From: Pseudomonadota bacterium | GTDB taxonomy: Bacteria; Pseudomonadota; Gammaproteobacteria; Steroidobacterales; Steroidobacteraceae | Assembly (NCBI GenBank): GCA_021843755.1 | Contig: JAKBWB010000041.1 | Location: 37,543-101,542 of the forward strand | Direction: 5' to 3' | Length of the DNA: 64,000 nucleotides | Part shown: piece after piece, positions 53,756-63,705 of the stretch | How positions within the stretch are numbered: position 1 is the first letter of the stretch | How the letters are laid out: every line of letters starts with the position of its first letter | Notes under the pieces: generated by a model | Databases searched by the model: none | The model's input: the letters and a program-made list of their open reading frames with translations, nothing else | Told to the model about the DNA's origin: nothing | Program-made: the position numbers and the translations under genes

Positions 53756-55108
53756 CTACGGCGCGGAAATCTCCAGCGCCCGCCCCTCGGCGTCGATGGT
53801 GCGCAAGCGCACCGGCCGGCGCCAGATGCGGTGCAGATACTCGAGCACTTTGCGGCCGCGCTCCAGGTCCAGGCCGCGGCCATCCGCCGCATGATCGTGC
53901 GACAGCTCGAGCGTGCCATCCACCTGCACCTTCTCCACCAACACGGCGGGCGCGCCGAAATTGTACTTCGGCGCGAGAATCGCCTCGCGCAGCGCATTGA
54001 CGTCCTCCTCGAGCACCCTGATCCTTCCGTCGCGGGCGCGGTAGCGAAACAATCCGAGCTCCGCAGCCAGCTCGCGGGTGAGATGATTGCGGATGAACGC
54101 AAAATCATCATCCTCGGCACGGATGGCGAAGGCCGCCTCCAGGCCCTCGGCCGCAACGATGCGCTCCCAGATCGCGAAACCGAGATGGTAGGGATTGAGC
54201 CCGAGCGCGACCTGTTGATCGGCGGCCCCGGGGCGCACCACGTCGGAGTGGCACTTGATCGCATCGAGGTAGGCCTGCTGCGGAATGAAATCGGCCTCGC
54301 GCAGCAGCCGGGCGTGCCAATACGATGCCCAGCCCTCGTTCATGATCTGCGTGGCGAACACTGGATAGAAATAGAACGATTCCTCGCGGACCGCGAGGAA
54401 GATATCCCGCTCCCAGCTCTCGAGTTCCGGGGCATATTGCGCCACGAACCACAACAGGTCGCGCTCCGGGTGCGGCGGCACCGGAGCGCGCCGCCGATCT
54501 GTCGTGCCCGCGCGGGCGGACGCAGGCTCCAGCGCCGCGAAGCGCCGGCGGAAGGCATCGTCGGCCAGGGTCTTGGGCGGCTCGGTGTACTGCGGGTAAC
54601 GCGGCCGCCGCACGGACTGATCGATGTCGATGTGCTGCTCGAGCGCGAGCGCCGCATCGAGTACCGCCTCGACCCGCTCCAGGCCATGCGTGTCGATTGC
54701 CTGTTGAATCTGGCGCGCGTGCTGCGCCGCATGCTCGACGATGCGCTCGCTCACCTGCCCCTGGCAGCGCTGAAACAGCAGGTTGTTGCGCGAGAAATCC
54801 GCGTGCCCCAGCACGTGGGCCGTCACCAGCACATTTTCCGCCAGACCGTTGCCGGCGGCGAGATAGGCATGACCGGGATTGCCGGGGAAAACCACCTCGA
54901 ACAGCCGCGAATGCCCCATATGCCGCTGAATGAGCTGATAGATGTAGCGTACGCCGAAGGACCAGTGGGGCATGCGCACCGGCAGGCCGTACACCGCCAA
55001 TTCCATCATGAACGAATCCGGGACGGCTTCGAACTCGACGGGGTGGAAACGCAACCCGGACTCGCGCGCGAGCTGCTCGATCCGCGCGGTGTAATCCCGC
55101 CACTCCAT
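53756..55108 (-). CDS. ycgB: SpoVR family protein (YcgB-like)
   Basis: A 450-residue SpoVR-family protein, somewhat shorter than E. coli YcgB. Conserved stretches are MPHWSFGVRYIYQLIQRHMG, VFPGNPGHAYLA, VTAHVLGHADFSRNN, MNEGWASYWHARL and NPYHLGFAIWERI. Function is unknown; it is regularly found with PrkA and YeaH in a stress/stationary-phase operon. The ATG at 55106-55108 lies five bases after the yeaH stop; a GTG overlapping that stop (55115-55117) is an alternative. The usual C-terminal part includes YNFGAPAVLVEKVQVDGTLE. Confidence 0.93.
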   Translation of the reverse strand: MEWRDYTARIEQLARESGLRFHPVEFEAVPDSFMMELAVYGLPVRMPHWSFGVRYIYQLIQRHMGHSRLFEVVFPGNPGHAYLAAGNGLAENVLVTAHVLGHADFSRNNLLFQRCQGQVSERIVEHAAQHARQIQQAIDTHGLERVEAVLDAALALEQHIDIDQSVRRPRYPQYTEPPKTLADDAFRRRFAALEPASARAGTTDRRRAPVPPHPERDLLWFVAQYAPELESWERDIFLAVREESFYFYPVFATQIMNEGWASYWHARLLREADFIPQQAYLDAIKCHSDVVRPGAADQQVALGLNPYHLGFAIWERIVAAEGLEAAFAIRAEDDDFAFIRNHLTRELAAELGLFRYRARDGRIRVLEEDVNALREAILAPKYNFGAPAVLVEKVQVDGTLELSHDHAADGRGLDLERGRKVLEYLHRIWRRPVRLRTIDAEGRALEISAP

Positions 55109-55113
55109 GGCGC

Positions 55114-56286
55114 TCACCCGCCCTCCGCCCGCGCCGGGTCCTGCGCCGTGAAGAACTGCCGGATCGCGCTCCACACGTCATCGAAATCGGCCAGCCCGCA
55201 ACTGCCGACGTTCGCGCCATCCGTGGACAGATCCGCGAACAGCCGGCCGGTCTCGGTATCGAGGTGGCGCGAGAGGCCGGCCGCCACTTCGACGTAGCCG
55301 CAGAAACAGGCTTCGCCCGCGAGCGCCGCAAGCGCGGCCCGGGCCTCATCGGTGTCGGCGACGGCATTGTCGCCGTCGGAGGCATAAAAGAGGTAAACGT
55401 TGGAACTCTGCGCATCGAATCGCTCATGCAGGATCTCGCTCACCTTGCGCAACCCGCTCGAGGCCACCGTGCCGCCCGTCCCGCTGACCTGGAAGAATTC
55501 CGCTTCGGTGAACTCCCAGGCCTGCGTGGTGTGCGCGACGAACACCGTCTCCAGCGTACGGTACTCGCGCCTCAGTCCCTGCACCGTCCAAAAAAAGAAT
55601 GACTTGGCGAGCTGGCGGTCGCGCTCGGACATGCTGCCCGACACATCGAGCAGAAAGAACACCACCGCGCGCACTGCCGGCCGGCGACGCAGGGCGAGCT
55701 GCCGAAAGCGCAGATCCTCGTCGGTGAACGTCGGCACCGCGCCCGGTGCCCCGCGTCGCTTGACCAACTCCTTGAACGAGCGGCGCCGATCGAGCCGCGA
55801 GCGCGCGCCCCGGCGATCCCAACCCTGACGTGTCCACTCCTGTTCTTCCGACGGTCCGCTGCGGGGCGTGAGATTCGGCAGGCGCATTTCCTCCCACAGC
55901 CACTCGACGATATCGTCGATCTTGAACTCCAGCAGCAGCTGCACCTCGCCCTCGTCCTCCCCGCCCGGACCCTTGCCGCCGGCCGAACGCGGCCGGGCGG
56001 GGTCGTCGAACAGGTCACCGGGCTTGGCCTGGCCCTGGCCGACACCCTGGCGCTCCTCGGCTGAACGCAGCCGGAAACGATAGTGCTCGAGCATGCGCAC
56101 CGGCACGCGCACCGTGCGCGCGCCACCGCTGATCAGCTCGCCGCCCGCCACGGCCTGCGGCAGATGCCGCCGCACTGCCTCGCGGACCTTCTCGTCATGA
56201 CGCAGCCAGTCACGCGCGCCGCGCGAGAACAGCTCGTACCATTTGCCCCCATCCGTGGGAGTCTGTGAACCGCTGTCCCCGCCCAT
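55114..56286 (-). CDS. yeaH: YeaH/DUF444 vWA-domain protein
   Basis: A 390-residue protein. The N-terminal half is charged and variable. The vWA domain begins VVFFLLDVSGSMSERDRQLA with a MIDAS metal site, followed by FVAHTTQAWEFTEAEFF, SGTGGTVASSGLRK and LFYASDGDNAV. In the known system YeaH is a partner (possibly substrate) of the kinase YeaG/PrkA. Gaps are 8 bases to prkA and 5 to spoVR, so it is the middle gene of the operon. Confidence 0.95.
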   Translation of the reverse strand: MGGDSGSQTPTDGGKWYELFSRGARDWLRHDEKVREAVRRHLPQAVAGGELISGGARTVRVPVRMLEHYRFRLRSAEERQGVGQGQAKPGDLFDDPARPRSAGGKGPGGEDEGEVQLLLEFKIDDIVEWLWEEMRLPNLTPRSGPSEEQEWTRQGWDRRGARSRLDRRRSFKELVKRRGAPGAVPTFTDEDLRFRQLALRRRPAVRAVVFFLLDVSGSMSERDRQLAKSFFFWTVQGLRREYRTLETVFVAHTTQAWEFTEAEFFQVSGTGGTVASSGLRKVSEILHERFDAQSSNVYLFYASDGDNAVADTDEARAALAALAGEACFCGYVEVAAGLSRHLDTETGRLFADLSTDGANVGSCGLADFDDVWSAIRQFFTAQDPARAEGG

Positions 56287-56294
56287 ACCGGCCG

Positions 56295-58334
56295 CTACTC
56301 CTGCGCAAGCAGCGTGGTGACGTAACTCAGCGCCTCTTTCGCGCTGTGCTCATCGTAGCCGTACTCGCTGATCAGACGCTGCTGCACCACGGAAATCTTC
56401 TGCCTCGCCTCCTCGTCCGGGCGGGCGGCCGAGGTCACCAACCGCAGCACGTCGCGCCGCTCTTCGAACAGATACTGCTCGATCGCCTCACGCATGCGTG
56501 CGTGGCTGGCGAGCTTGAACTTCTCACCGGTTTTGAATGCCACCATGGCCTTACGCACGACTTCCTGGCGAAACGACATTTTGCCCGAGTCCGACACCTT
56601 GATCTTTTCCTCCACGGAGCGCAGAAAGCGCTCGTCCGCCGCCCGGCTCTCGCCGGTGATCGGATCCGTGACCTGCCGGTGATCGAGCGACGCCTCCACT
56701 TCGTCGAGGTATTTCTCCAGCAACTGCTGCGCCTCCTCCTCGAACGAGGCGAACATCGCGCGATGCACGTCCTCCTTGACCCAGCGGTTGTAGAATTCCT
56801 TGCGCGCCGTGACCAGATGATCGATCCACGCCTTCTTCTGCTTCGCCTCCATGCGGGCGTCGCTCTCGATGCCGTCCTTCAGCGCCAGCAGCAGATCCAT
56901 GCTGGTGAGGCTGCGCGTCGTGCCGCGAGTGATGGCCGTGGAGATGGCGTTGATGACGAACCGGGGGCTGACGCCGGTCAGCCCTTCGTCGGGGGACTCC
57001 GCGCGCAGACGCACCGCCTCGGTCTCGGCTGCGCCCTCGATCGCCTCGCCGGCGTACAGCCGCAGCTTCTTGGCGACATCGAGGCCTTCGCGCTCCGGCC
57101 GCGTCAGACGGGTCAGGATGGCGAACACCGCGGCGAGCTTCAGTACGTGCGGATCGAGGTGCACGTCGCGGAACGCCGGCGCGCCGGAGACGAGCTTCTG
57201 ATAGATGCGCGCTTCCTCCCGGTACGACAGCGCATACGGCACCTTGATGATCACCATGCGGTCGAGCAGCGCCTCGTTCTCCTTCTCCTGCAGGAAGCGG
57301 TGGAATTCCGCGAGGTTGGTGTGCGCCAGGACGGTCTCATCGAGATGAATGAGCGGAAAGCGCGACACCTTGACGTTCTTCTCCTGGGTGAGCGTGAGCA
57401 GCAGATAGAGGAATTCCCGCTTGACCTTGAGGATCTCGATCATCTCGAGCAGACCGCGGCTGGCGGCATAGACCGCCCCGGACCACGACCATGCGCGCGG
57501 GTCACCCTCGTCGCCGATCTGCGCCACCTTGGCGAGGTCCACCGAGCCCACCAGGTCGGCGATGTCGGCGGTGGTCGGATCGTGCGGCGCATAGGTGCCG
57601 ATGCCGAAACGCGAGGCCTCGGAGAGAAAGATCCGCTCCACCGGAACGTTGACGAAGTCACCCTCGAATTCGCGCTCGACGTAATCGCGCGCCCACGGAG
57701 ACAGTTCGCCCTGCACCGCGACGCCGTATCGCTCGCGGAACTCGGCCCGCAAGCTCGCCGGGATCAGGTTGAGCGGATTCTCGTGCAGCGGCGAGCCCTT
57801 GATCGCGTACAGCGCGCCCGCTTCGGTGCGGCTGTATTCCTCCAGGCCGCGCTTCAGCAGAATCGCGATGGTCGACTTCCCGCCCGAGGGCGGCCCGAGC
57901 AGCAGCAGCAGCCGGCGCCCGACGTCCGAGCCCCCGGCGGCCGCCTTGAAATACTCGACCACCCGGGCAAGCGGCTCGTCGATACCGAACAGCTCGCGCT
58001 TGAACAGCTCGATGGCGCGCCCATCGCGTGATGGCTCCTGCGGGCCTGCACGGCCGCCGGGATCCAAGGTCTCCCCCTCGCGCTGTTCGGCGGCGCTGGA
58101 ACCCTCGGCCAGTTGCCCGTGCCAGCGCAGCATGTCCCAGATGTACTCGTGGCTGGTGCGCGCCAGGGCCGCCGGGGCGGCCGGCAGAATGTCCGCAAGA
58201 AACTGTCCGAAAGTACCTTCCCAGTGCTGCGCGCGATGCAAGCGGCTGAAAGAGCTCAGGGATTCGATGAACGCGGTGTGGTCGATGCAGGCGCCGTGCG
58301 GCGTCTGGTCGGGATAACTGGCACGTGATCGCAT
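56295..58334 (-). CDS. prkA: PrkA/YeaG serine kinase with AAA domain
   Basis: A 679-residue protein. The AAA+ core has Walker A GPPSGGKST (147-155) and EFEGDFVNVPVERIFLSEAS; the C-terminal part, the PrkA kinase-like domain, includes VKVSRFPLIHLDE and NRWVKEDVHRAMFASFEEEA. Members are stress-response kinases or AAA proteases in stationary phase and nitrogen limitation. A short insert (about 78-104, rich in E, G and P) stands before the AAA core. GGGAGGT lies just before the ATG, the strongest site of the operon, consistent with it being the first gene. Confidence 0.95.
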   Translation of the reverse strand: MRSRASYPDQTPHGACIDHTAFIESLSSFSRLHRAQHWEGTFGQFLADILPAAPAALARTSHEYIWDMLRWHGQLAEGSSAAEQREGETLDPGGRAGPQEPSRDGRAIELFKRELFGIDEPLARVVEYFKAAAGGSDVGRRLLLLLGPPSGGKSTIAILLKRGLEEYSRTEAGALYAIKGSPLHENPLNLIPASLRAEFRERYGVAVQGELSPWARDYVEREFEGDFVNVPVERIFLSEASRFGIGTYAPHDPTTADIADLVGSVDLAKVAQIGDEGDPRAWSWSGAVYAASRGLLEMIEILKVKREFLYLLLTLTQEKNVKVSRFPLIHLDETVLAHTNLAEFHRFLQEKENEALLDRMVIIKVPYALSYREEARIYQKLVSGAPAFRDVHLDPHVLKLAAVFAILTRLTRPEREGLDVAKKLRLYAGEAIEGAAETEAVRLRAESPDEGLTGVSPRFVINAISTAITRGTTRSLTSMDLLLALKDGIESDARMEAKQKKAWIDHLVTARKEFYNRWVKEDVHRAMFASFEEEAQQLLEKYLDEVEASLDHRQVTDPITGESRAADERFLRSVEEKIKVSDSGKMSFRQEVVRKAMVAFKTGEKFKLASHARMREAIEQYLFEERRDVLRLVTSAARPDEEARQKISVVQQRLISEYGYDEHSAKEALSYVTTLLAQE

Positions 58335-59044
58335 CGCCCTTACCTCCCGTTTGACAACGGCAGTGGCGGCCGTGAGTGCTGCGCCTTCGTCCGTCGGGAA
58401 GCGGAGTGAACGCCTCGCATGGCGCGATCGCTATCAAACTCGCGATTCCGCTGCCCGGCATTCAGTAAGACGGCCGCAAAATCGATTCGTTCCGGAGTCA
58501 CGGCACGCCGTGCGGCATCGCAAGACACCGCATCCCGCCGTGGTGCGCCGGCGCCCGCGGCACGAGCTGCCGCTTCGACGCCGCGCACACTTTCTCCCAG
58601 TGCCCCATCATCGACCGCCCGCGCGGCGCTGTCGAGATTCCCGCGGTGCGCCCGATTGGGCTAAAGTGGACCTTTAAAGTGGATCATAATGAGCGGCGGC
58701 CCTTCCCACGAGGGCCGCGCTCTGCGCCGGCCGCGCCGCCGCGCCATGGGCGCGGCCGCGTGCGTCGCGCGGCGCTCCGAGTTCCACCGTCTTGCGGCCC
58801 TCGCTTGACGGTTGCGCACCGGCCCGCCCCGTGCGGACCCGCCCTCGCCCAGCCGATTCCCCCGGTGCGGCCCACCCGCTCGAATTCTGTGAACGGCGAC
58901 ACTGCACGCCGGACCCACTGCGGGTCTGATGCGTTCAGCACGCCACGCATTCTGGCGCGCCGCGCTGTCCTGCGGTCGAGGACCGGACTCGGACCGGGGG
59001 GCCGTGCGCCGGTGGCGGCATCCTCAAGAATCTGGAGACTGGTT
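58335..59044. other. Gene-free stretch with a small direct repeat
   Basis: About 710 bases between the divergent prkA and TonB-like genes. The plus-strand frame is open across the second half but its residues (arginine, alanine and proline rich, without order) look non-coding. AAAGTGGA occurs twice, at 58663-58670 and 58676-58683, 13 bases apart and around the palindrome CTTTAAAG; a CATAAT box follows at 58685-58690. This may be a promoter or operator. No RNA gene is seen. Confidence 0.4.
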
Positions 59045-61132
59045 GTGGCCCATCCCGCACCGAGTGAGTCTCGTGACTCCGCCGGCGAAGGCGCCGCGCC
59101 GAGCGTCACGCCAAGCGGCGCGCCGCGTCCGGCCGATCTGGCCGCGCTGACCACGCGCGACGATTTCCTGCTCGAGCTCGGGGAAATCCTCGGGGGACGC
59201 GCCAGCGTCCACCCGGCGGACTCCCTCGACGTGGCGATCGAGCATCTGGAGGGTGCCCGTGGCCGTCAGATTCTGGCGATCGATGCGCGCGAAACCGGTG
59301 ATGTTCGCGCCAACGTCGAGCGGGCTGCCGGGCGTGTCGGCGCCGCCAGGATCCTCGTTTTCACCGAGACCGGCACGGAGAAGACCGTGGCGGCTGCGGT
59401 CAAGGGCACACGGGTTTTTGCGGTTCTGACGCTGCCGATGCAGACGGGGAAAACGAGCGCGGTCATCGACGCGGCGCTCTCGGACCTCGACGCAGGCGAT
59501 TCGTCCCCGCGAGCGCCTCGACCCGCGCCGCGCCGCGTGGCGCCCGAGCACCGCGGCTCACAGACCCCCACAACGGGCAGCGCCCGTCCCGAGGGAGCCG
59601 CCGGCGGCCACGGCAAACTGATCGCCGCGACGCTCGGCGTGCTCGTCGTGGCTTTGGGCACCGGTGCACTCTGGTGGCTGACGCGCACTCATCTGGCCGG
59701 CGTGGCGCCTTCCCGGACCGAGAGGACCGCGGCGGTGAAATACGCCGCGCTGGCGCGGCCCAAGGTCGACACCTCGATCGTGCGCGGGCGCGTCTCCGAC
59801 CTGCTCATCAAGGCCAGCCGGGCGATGTTCGAGCGGCACTTCACCGCGCCGAAAGGGGCCAACGCACTGGTCTATTACCGCTCGGTGCTGGCCGTCGATC
59901 CCACCAATGCCGAAGCCCGCAACGGCCTGCAGCGGGTTGCCAACGTGCTGGTTTCGCGCTTCGGCGTCGATCTCTCGCGCCACCGATATGCCGGGGCGTC
60001 GCTGGCGCTCGCCACGTTGCAGCTGGCGGAGCCCGGCAATACCCATATTGGCCCCTTCCGCATCCAGCTCGCGTCCGCGCGGGTGGAGCAGGCGCTCTCG
60101 AGCAAGGGCACGCTCGCCGCGGCACCGGCCCTCATCGCCCAGGCCTTCCGCTGGGGCGTGCCGGCCCCGCAGATCAAAGCCTGGCAGGCCCAGCTGGCCA
60201 CGCTGCGGCACGAGGACCGGGTCAAACTCCTGGCGCAACGCCTCGACAGGCGCATCAGTGCCGGCCGGCTCATCGGTCCGCACAGCGCCGAGTCTGCGCT
60301 CGCGAAGCTGCGCGTGCTCGCGCCCCGAGCGGCGCGCACCGGCACCGCCGCGCAGGCGCTCATTGGCGCGCTGATCGGCCAGGCCCGGCAGGCTGGCCTG
60401 GCCGGACACGCCGCCGAGCAGAGGCAGTGGCTGAGCGCGGCCCGCTGGGCCGGTGCAACGTCGCAGCAGATCGACTCGGTGCAGCAACAGGTCGCCCGCG
60501 TCGAAACGCACTCCGCCGAAGCGCGGCTGAACCGGCTGCTCGCGCAAGCCCGCGCCCGGCTCGCCAGCGGCGCGCTCATCGACCCTGCGCACGACAGCGC
60601 CGCGTATTACTTGAGTGTGATCGATGCGTCTCACCCCGATCCGGCGCAGCGCGCCGGCGCGAATGTGCTGCGCGATCGGTTGGCGACCGCGCTCGTGGCA
60701 CAGGCGCAATCCGCCGCCCGCGCCGGCCAGCGCGCGACCGCGCGGGCGGATCTGGCCGCGGCGCGCCGCTGGGGCGCGCGCGCCTCGGTTCTGGCCGCCG
60801 CCACCGCGCTCGCCGCCAAGCCGTCCGCCGCGCCCACGGCGGCGCAGCTGGCAGCGGTGGCCCGGCAGCTGCGCCGCACACACTACGTTGCGCCCGCTTA
60901 TCCGCAACGCGCGCTTGCGAGCGGCCTCTCGGGCGAAGTGACGGTGCAGTACATCGTCGACGCGCAGGGTCGTACCCGGCGGCTGCAGGTGATCAACTCC
61001 AGACCCGGCGCCATCTTCAACCGCGCGGCGCTGCGGGCGATCCGCCAGTGGCGCTATACCCGGCCGGAATTCCGGGGCCGGCCGGTCAACGTGCCGGTGC
61101 GCACTGAAATCCGCTTCGTGCTCCCGAACTAG
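59045..61132 (+). CDS. TonB-like protein with cytoplasmic pseudo-receiver domain
   Basis: A 695-residue protein if started at GTG 59045 (GGAG upstream). Residues about 36-148 alternate strands and helices as a receiver domain: FLLELGEIL, RQILAIDARET with D80 at the phosphoacceptor place, ARILVFTETG and VFAVLTLPMQTGK; the KP motif and N-terminal acid pair are missing. A disordered linker precedes one membrane helix (192-213, AATLGVLVVALGTGALWWL). The periplasmic part has helical repeats (about 230-600). The last 80 residues are a TonB C-terminal domain with YPQRALASGLSGEVTVQYIV and AIRQWRYTRP. It should touch TonB-dependent receptors. Followed 13 bases later by a sensor kinase gene. Confidence 0.8.
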   Translation: MAHPAPSESRDSAGEGAAPSVTPSGAPRPADLAALTTRDDFLLELGEILGGRASVHPADSLDVAIEHLEGARGRQILAIDARETGDVRANVERAAGRVGAARILVFTETGTEKTVAAAVKGTRVFAVLTLPMQTGKTSAVIDAALSDLDAGDSSPRAPRPAPRRVAPEHRGSQTPTTGSARPEGAAGGHGKLIAATLGVLVVALGTGALWWLTRTHLAGVAPSRTERTAAVKYAALARPKVDTSIVRGRVSDLLIKASRAMFERHFTAPKGANALVYYRSVLAVDPTNAEARNGLQRVANVLVSRFGVDLSRHRYAGASLALATLQLAEPGNTHIGPFRIQLASARVEQALSSKGTLAAAPALIAQAFRWGVPAPQIKAWQAQLATLRHEDRVKLLAQRLDRRISAGRLIGPHSAESALAKLRVLAPRAARTGTAAQALIGALIGQARQAGLAGHAAEQRQWLSAARWAGATSQQIDSVQQQVARVETHSAEARLNRLLAQARARLASGALIDPAHDSAAYYLSVIDASHPDPAQRAGANVLRDRLATALVAQAQSAARAGQRATARADLAAARRWGARASVLAAATALAAKPSAAPTAAQLAAVARQLRRTHYVAPAYPQRALASGLSGEVTVQYIVDAQGRTRRLQVINSRPGAIFNRAALRAIRQWRYTRPEFRGRPVNVPVRTEIRFVLPN

Positions 61133-61145
61133 TCAGGTGGATCCC

Positions 61146-63266
61146 ATGCAATTCTCAGGCGCTGATCGAATCCGCCGGCTGCTCACTGCCGCAGCGGGGG
61201 CGCTGCTGGCCGCGCTGATGGCGCTGGTGCTCATCGTCGGCTTCCGGCTGGCCACACGAATCCGCGCCAACGTCGCATTGCTGCAGCGCGCAAGTCTCCT
61301 CCAGACCTACCCGTCGGTACTCTCCCAGCAGCTGACGGCGCTGCGTGAACGGCTCGGCACGCTCGAATACACCGGCGGGGTTCATCAGGAGCTTGCCGAC
61401 TCGGTGGCCGGGTTCGATCGCAACCTGGCCGCGCTCGAGCGCCGGCCGGGGGTGGACCGGCCCGTGCTGCGCGCGGCGGGGCATCTCTGGAAGGCCTACG
61501 CTCCGGTCCTCGCGCCGGTGCTCGCCTATTCCGGCGAACCGTACTCGGACACCGATTTCGGCAGCTCGCTGTCGGTGAGCGGCAAGATCTATTACACGCA
61601 GGTGCGCCGCGCGGAGCTGTTCGCACAAAGCAGCGCCCCGGCGCTGCATCGGCGGCTCGCCGCCCTCAGTGCCGCGCTGCAGAAGCGCACCTCGAGCGCC
61701 GCCTCGCGGCTGAGGCTGCTGCTGTCGGCCGGCGTGCTGGCGGTGCTGCTGCTCGGGGCGGCCGCGGCCTATCTGCAGCTCGCCCGCAGTCGCGGCGAGC
61801 GGGCGGCGCGCGCCGCCGAGGAACAGACCCGCGACATCCTGCACACGGTGCGCGAGGGCCTGTTCCTGCTCGATGCCGACTACCGCATCGGCACGGTCTG
61901 GTCCCAGGCCCTGACCCACCTGTTCGGCCGCGAGGACTTCGCCGGCCTGTCGTTCGAGGAGCTATTGCGCGACAAAGTCTCCCCCGCGACGCTTGCCACC
62001 GCCACGAAGTACATCAAGCTGCTCTGGGGCGAGCGCGCGCACGAGAACCTGATGAAGAGCATCAACCCGTTGGGTCAGCTCGAAGTGATGCTGGACAACG
62101 GCCGGGGCGGCAAGGAAACCCACTATCTGCAATTCAACTTCCACCGCGTGCTGGGCCAGCAGGGCGTCAAGCACGTGCTGTGCACCGTCGCCGACATCAC
62201 CTCGAACGTCATGCTCGCGCGCGAGCTGCACGAGGCCCAGGAGAGCGCCCATTCGCAGATCGACATGATGGTCAGCATGCTGCACTCCGATCCGCTGCAG
62301 GTGGGCGGGTTCCTCGATACCGCCGCCGCGGGCCTGAAGCACGTCAATGCCATCCTCAAGGAGCCTGCGCGCAGCCATGCGGAGTTCAGCAGGAAACTCA
62401 CCGGTCTGTCGCGCGAGCTGCATTCGATCAAGGGCGAGGCGTCGGCGCTGAATCTCATGAGCATCGCCCAGCGTGTGCACCATCTGGAGGACATGGTCGA
62501 GGAACTCAAGGGCAAGAGCGAGCTCACCGGCAACGACTTCCTGCCCGTGGTGCTGAAGCTCGATGAGCTGTTGGCTCATCTGCGCGCGGTGCGCGAGGTG
62601 ATCCTGCGCCTGAGCACCCTGAAGGACGGCACGTCCAGCCCCGACGGCACCCTGAGCTCCCCGATCCTGCGCCTGAGGGGCGCCGAGCGAGCGAGCGGCG
62701 CGGACGAGCTCGCCGCGACGCTGCAGGGACTGGCCCGCAAGCTCGCCGAGGATCACGGCAAGCCGTTCAATCTGAGCCTCGAGGGCCTCGAGGCCGTGCC
62801 GGCCGCCTACCTGCCCACCGTCAAAGACTGTCTCATTCAGATGTTGCGCAACGCCGCCGTGCACGGCATCGAGCCGGATGCGGTGCGCCGCGCCGGGTCC
62901 AAATCCGCCACGGGCCTGGTACGGGCGCAGTTCCGCCGCCTGGAGAGCGGCTGCGAGCTGGTATTCGAGGACGACGGCGCCGGTCTCTCGCCCGAGACGC
63001 TGAAGGAAGCCGCCGTGCGCAAGCAATTGCTCACCGAGGAACAGGCGGCCGAGCTCGACAACCGCTCGGCCCTGGCGCTGATCTTCAAGCCCGGCTTCTC
63101 GACCCGCACCGAGGTATCGATGGATGCCGGCCGCGGCACCGGCATGGACGTGGTGGCCAAGGCCGTCTATGCGCTCGGTGGACGGATCGGCGTGAGCACT
63201 CATCCGGGCCGTTTCACGCGCTTCAAGATCGCACTGCCCGCGCCCAGCCAGACCGCGGTCGCCTAG
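61146..63266 (+). CDS. Membrane sensor kinase with Hpt and CheA-like ATPase domains
   Basis: A 706-residue protein. Membrane helices are at about 12-32 and 190-212, with a periplasmic sensor between. A PAS-like domain follows (about 225-345; TVREGLFLLDADYRIGTVWS). The Hpt region has LSRELHSIKGEASALNL with H426 as phosphoacceptor. The ATPase has LIQMLRNAAVHGIEPDAVRR, FEDDGAGL and GRGTGMDVVAKAV, in the CheA style. No CheW-binding P5 domain follows, so it does not look like an array-forming CheA. Order sensor-PAS-Hpt-ATPase is unusual. AGGTGG stands before the ATG at 61146; a GTG at 61137 is less likely. Confidence 0.85.
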   Translation: MQFSGADRIRRLLTAAAGALLAALMALVLIVGFRLATRIRANVALLQRASLLQTYPSVLSQQLTALRERLGTLEYTGGVHQELADSVAGFDRNLAALERRPGVDRPVLRAAGHLWKAYAPVLAPVLAYSGEPYSDTDFGSSLSVSGKIYYTQVRRAELFAQSSAPALHRRLAALSAALQKRTSSAASRLRLLLSAGVLAVLLLGAAAAYLQLARSRGERAARAAEEQTRDILHTVREGLFLLDADYRIGTVWSQALTHLFGREDFAGLSFEELLRDKVSPATLATATKYIKLLWGERAHENLMKSINPLGQLEVMLDNGRGGKETHYLQFNFHRVLGQQGVKHVLCTVADITSNVMLARELHEAQESAHSQIDMMVSMLHSDPLQVGGFLDTAAAGLKHVNAILKEPARSHAEFSRKLTGLSRELHSIKGEASALNLMSIAQRVHHLEDMVEELKGKSELTGNDFLPVVLKLDELLAHLRAVREVILRLSTLKDGTSSPDGTLSSPILRLRGAERASGADELAATLQGLARKLAEDHGKPFNLSLEGLEAVPAAYLPTVKDCLIQMLRNAAVHGIEPDAVRRAGSKSATGLVRAQFRRLESGCELVFEDDGAGLSPETLKEAAVRKQLLTEEQAAELDNRSALALIFKPGFSTRTEVSMDAGRGTGMDVVAKAVYALGGRIGVSTHPGRFTRFKIALPAPSQTAVA

Positions 63267-63284
63267 CGGCGGGAAGCGGCGCGC

Positions 63285-63674
63285 ATGAGCAGCGGCACTC
63301 CCCTCGAACGGCGGCCCGTGAAGCTGCTGATCGTCGATGACTCGAACATCGTGCGGCGGCGCATCGAGCGCTCGCAGCAGTTCGACGATCTGCAGGTGGT
63401 GGGAACGGCGGCCAACGGGTTCGAGGCGCTGGAGCTTGCCCGTCGCACCGATCCGGACCTGGTCACCATGGATCTCACCATGCCGCAGATGGACGGTATC
63501 GAATGCATCACGCAGCTGGTGCAACTGAAGCCCGCGCTGCGCATCCTGGTGATTTCGGCGCTCGCGGACAAGGCCACGGCGGTGGAAGCCATGGAGCGCG
63601 GCGCCAACGGCTTTCTCAACAAGCCGTTCAGCGACCGGCAGCTGAACGAAGCGATCGCCGAGCTGATGTATTGA
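63285..63674 (+). CDS. Single-domain response regulator (CheY-like)
   Basis: A 129-residue receiver domain alone. The acidic pair is D18/D19 (LIVDDSNIVRRR), the phosphoacceptor D63 (LVTMDLTMPQMDG), the switch residue lies in LVISALAD, and the lysine K113 in GFLNKPF. MPQMDGIE and ISA are closer to the CheY/CheB group than to OmpR types. With no output domain it acts by binding a partner. It lies 18 bases after the kinase gene, which is its likely phosphodonor. Confidence 0.93.
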   Translation: MSSGTPLERRPVKLLIVDDSNIVRRRIERSQQFDDLQVVGTAANGFEALELARRTDPDLVTMDLTMPQMDGIECITQLVQLKPALRILVISALADKATAVEAMERGANGFLNKPFSDRQLNEAIAELMY

Positions 63675-63705
63675 TCACGGGCACGCGAGCACCGGGAACC
63701 TAATC

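Noticed and set aside
58646..59044. N-terminal extension of the TonB-like reading frame
   Set aside because: Arginine/proline/alanine-rich disorder without conservation clues; the GTG at 59045 has a ribosome site and begins just before the ordered domain.
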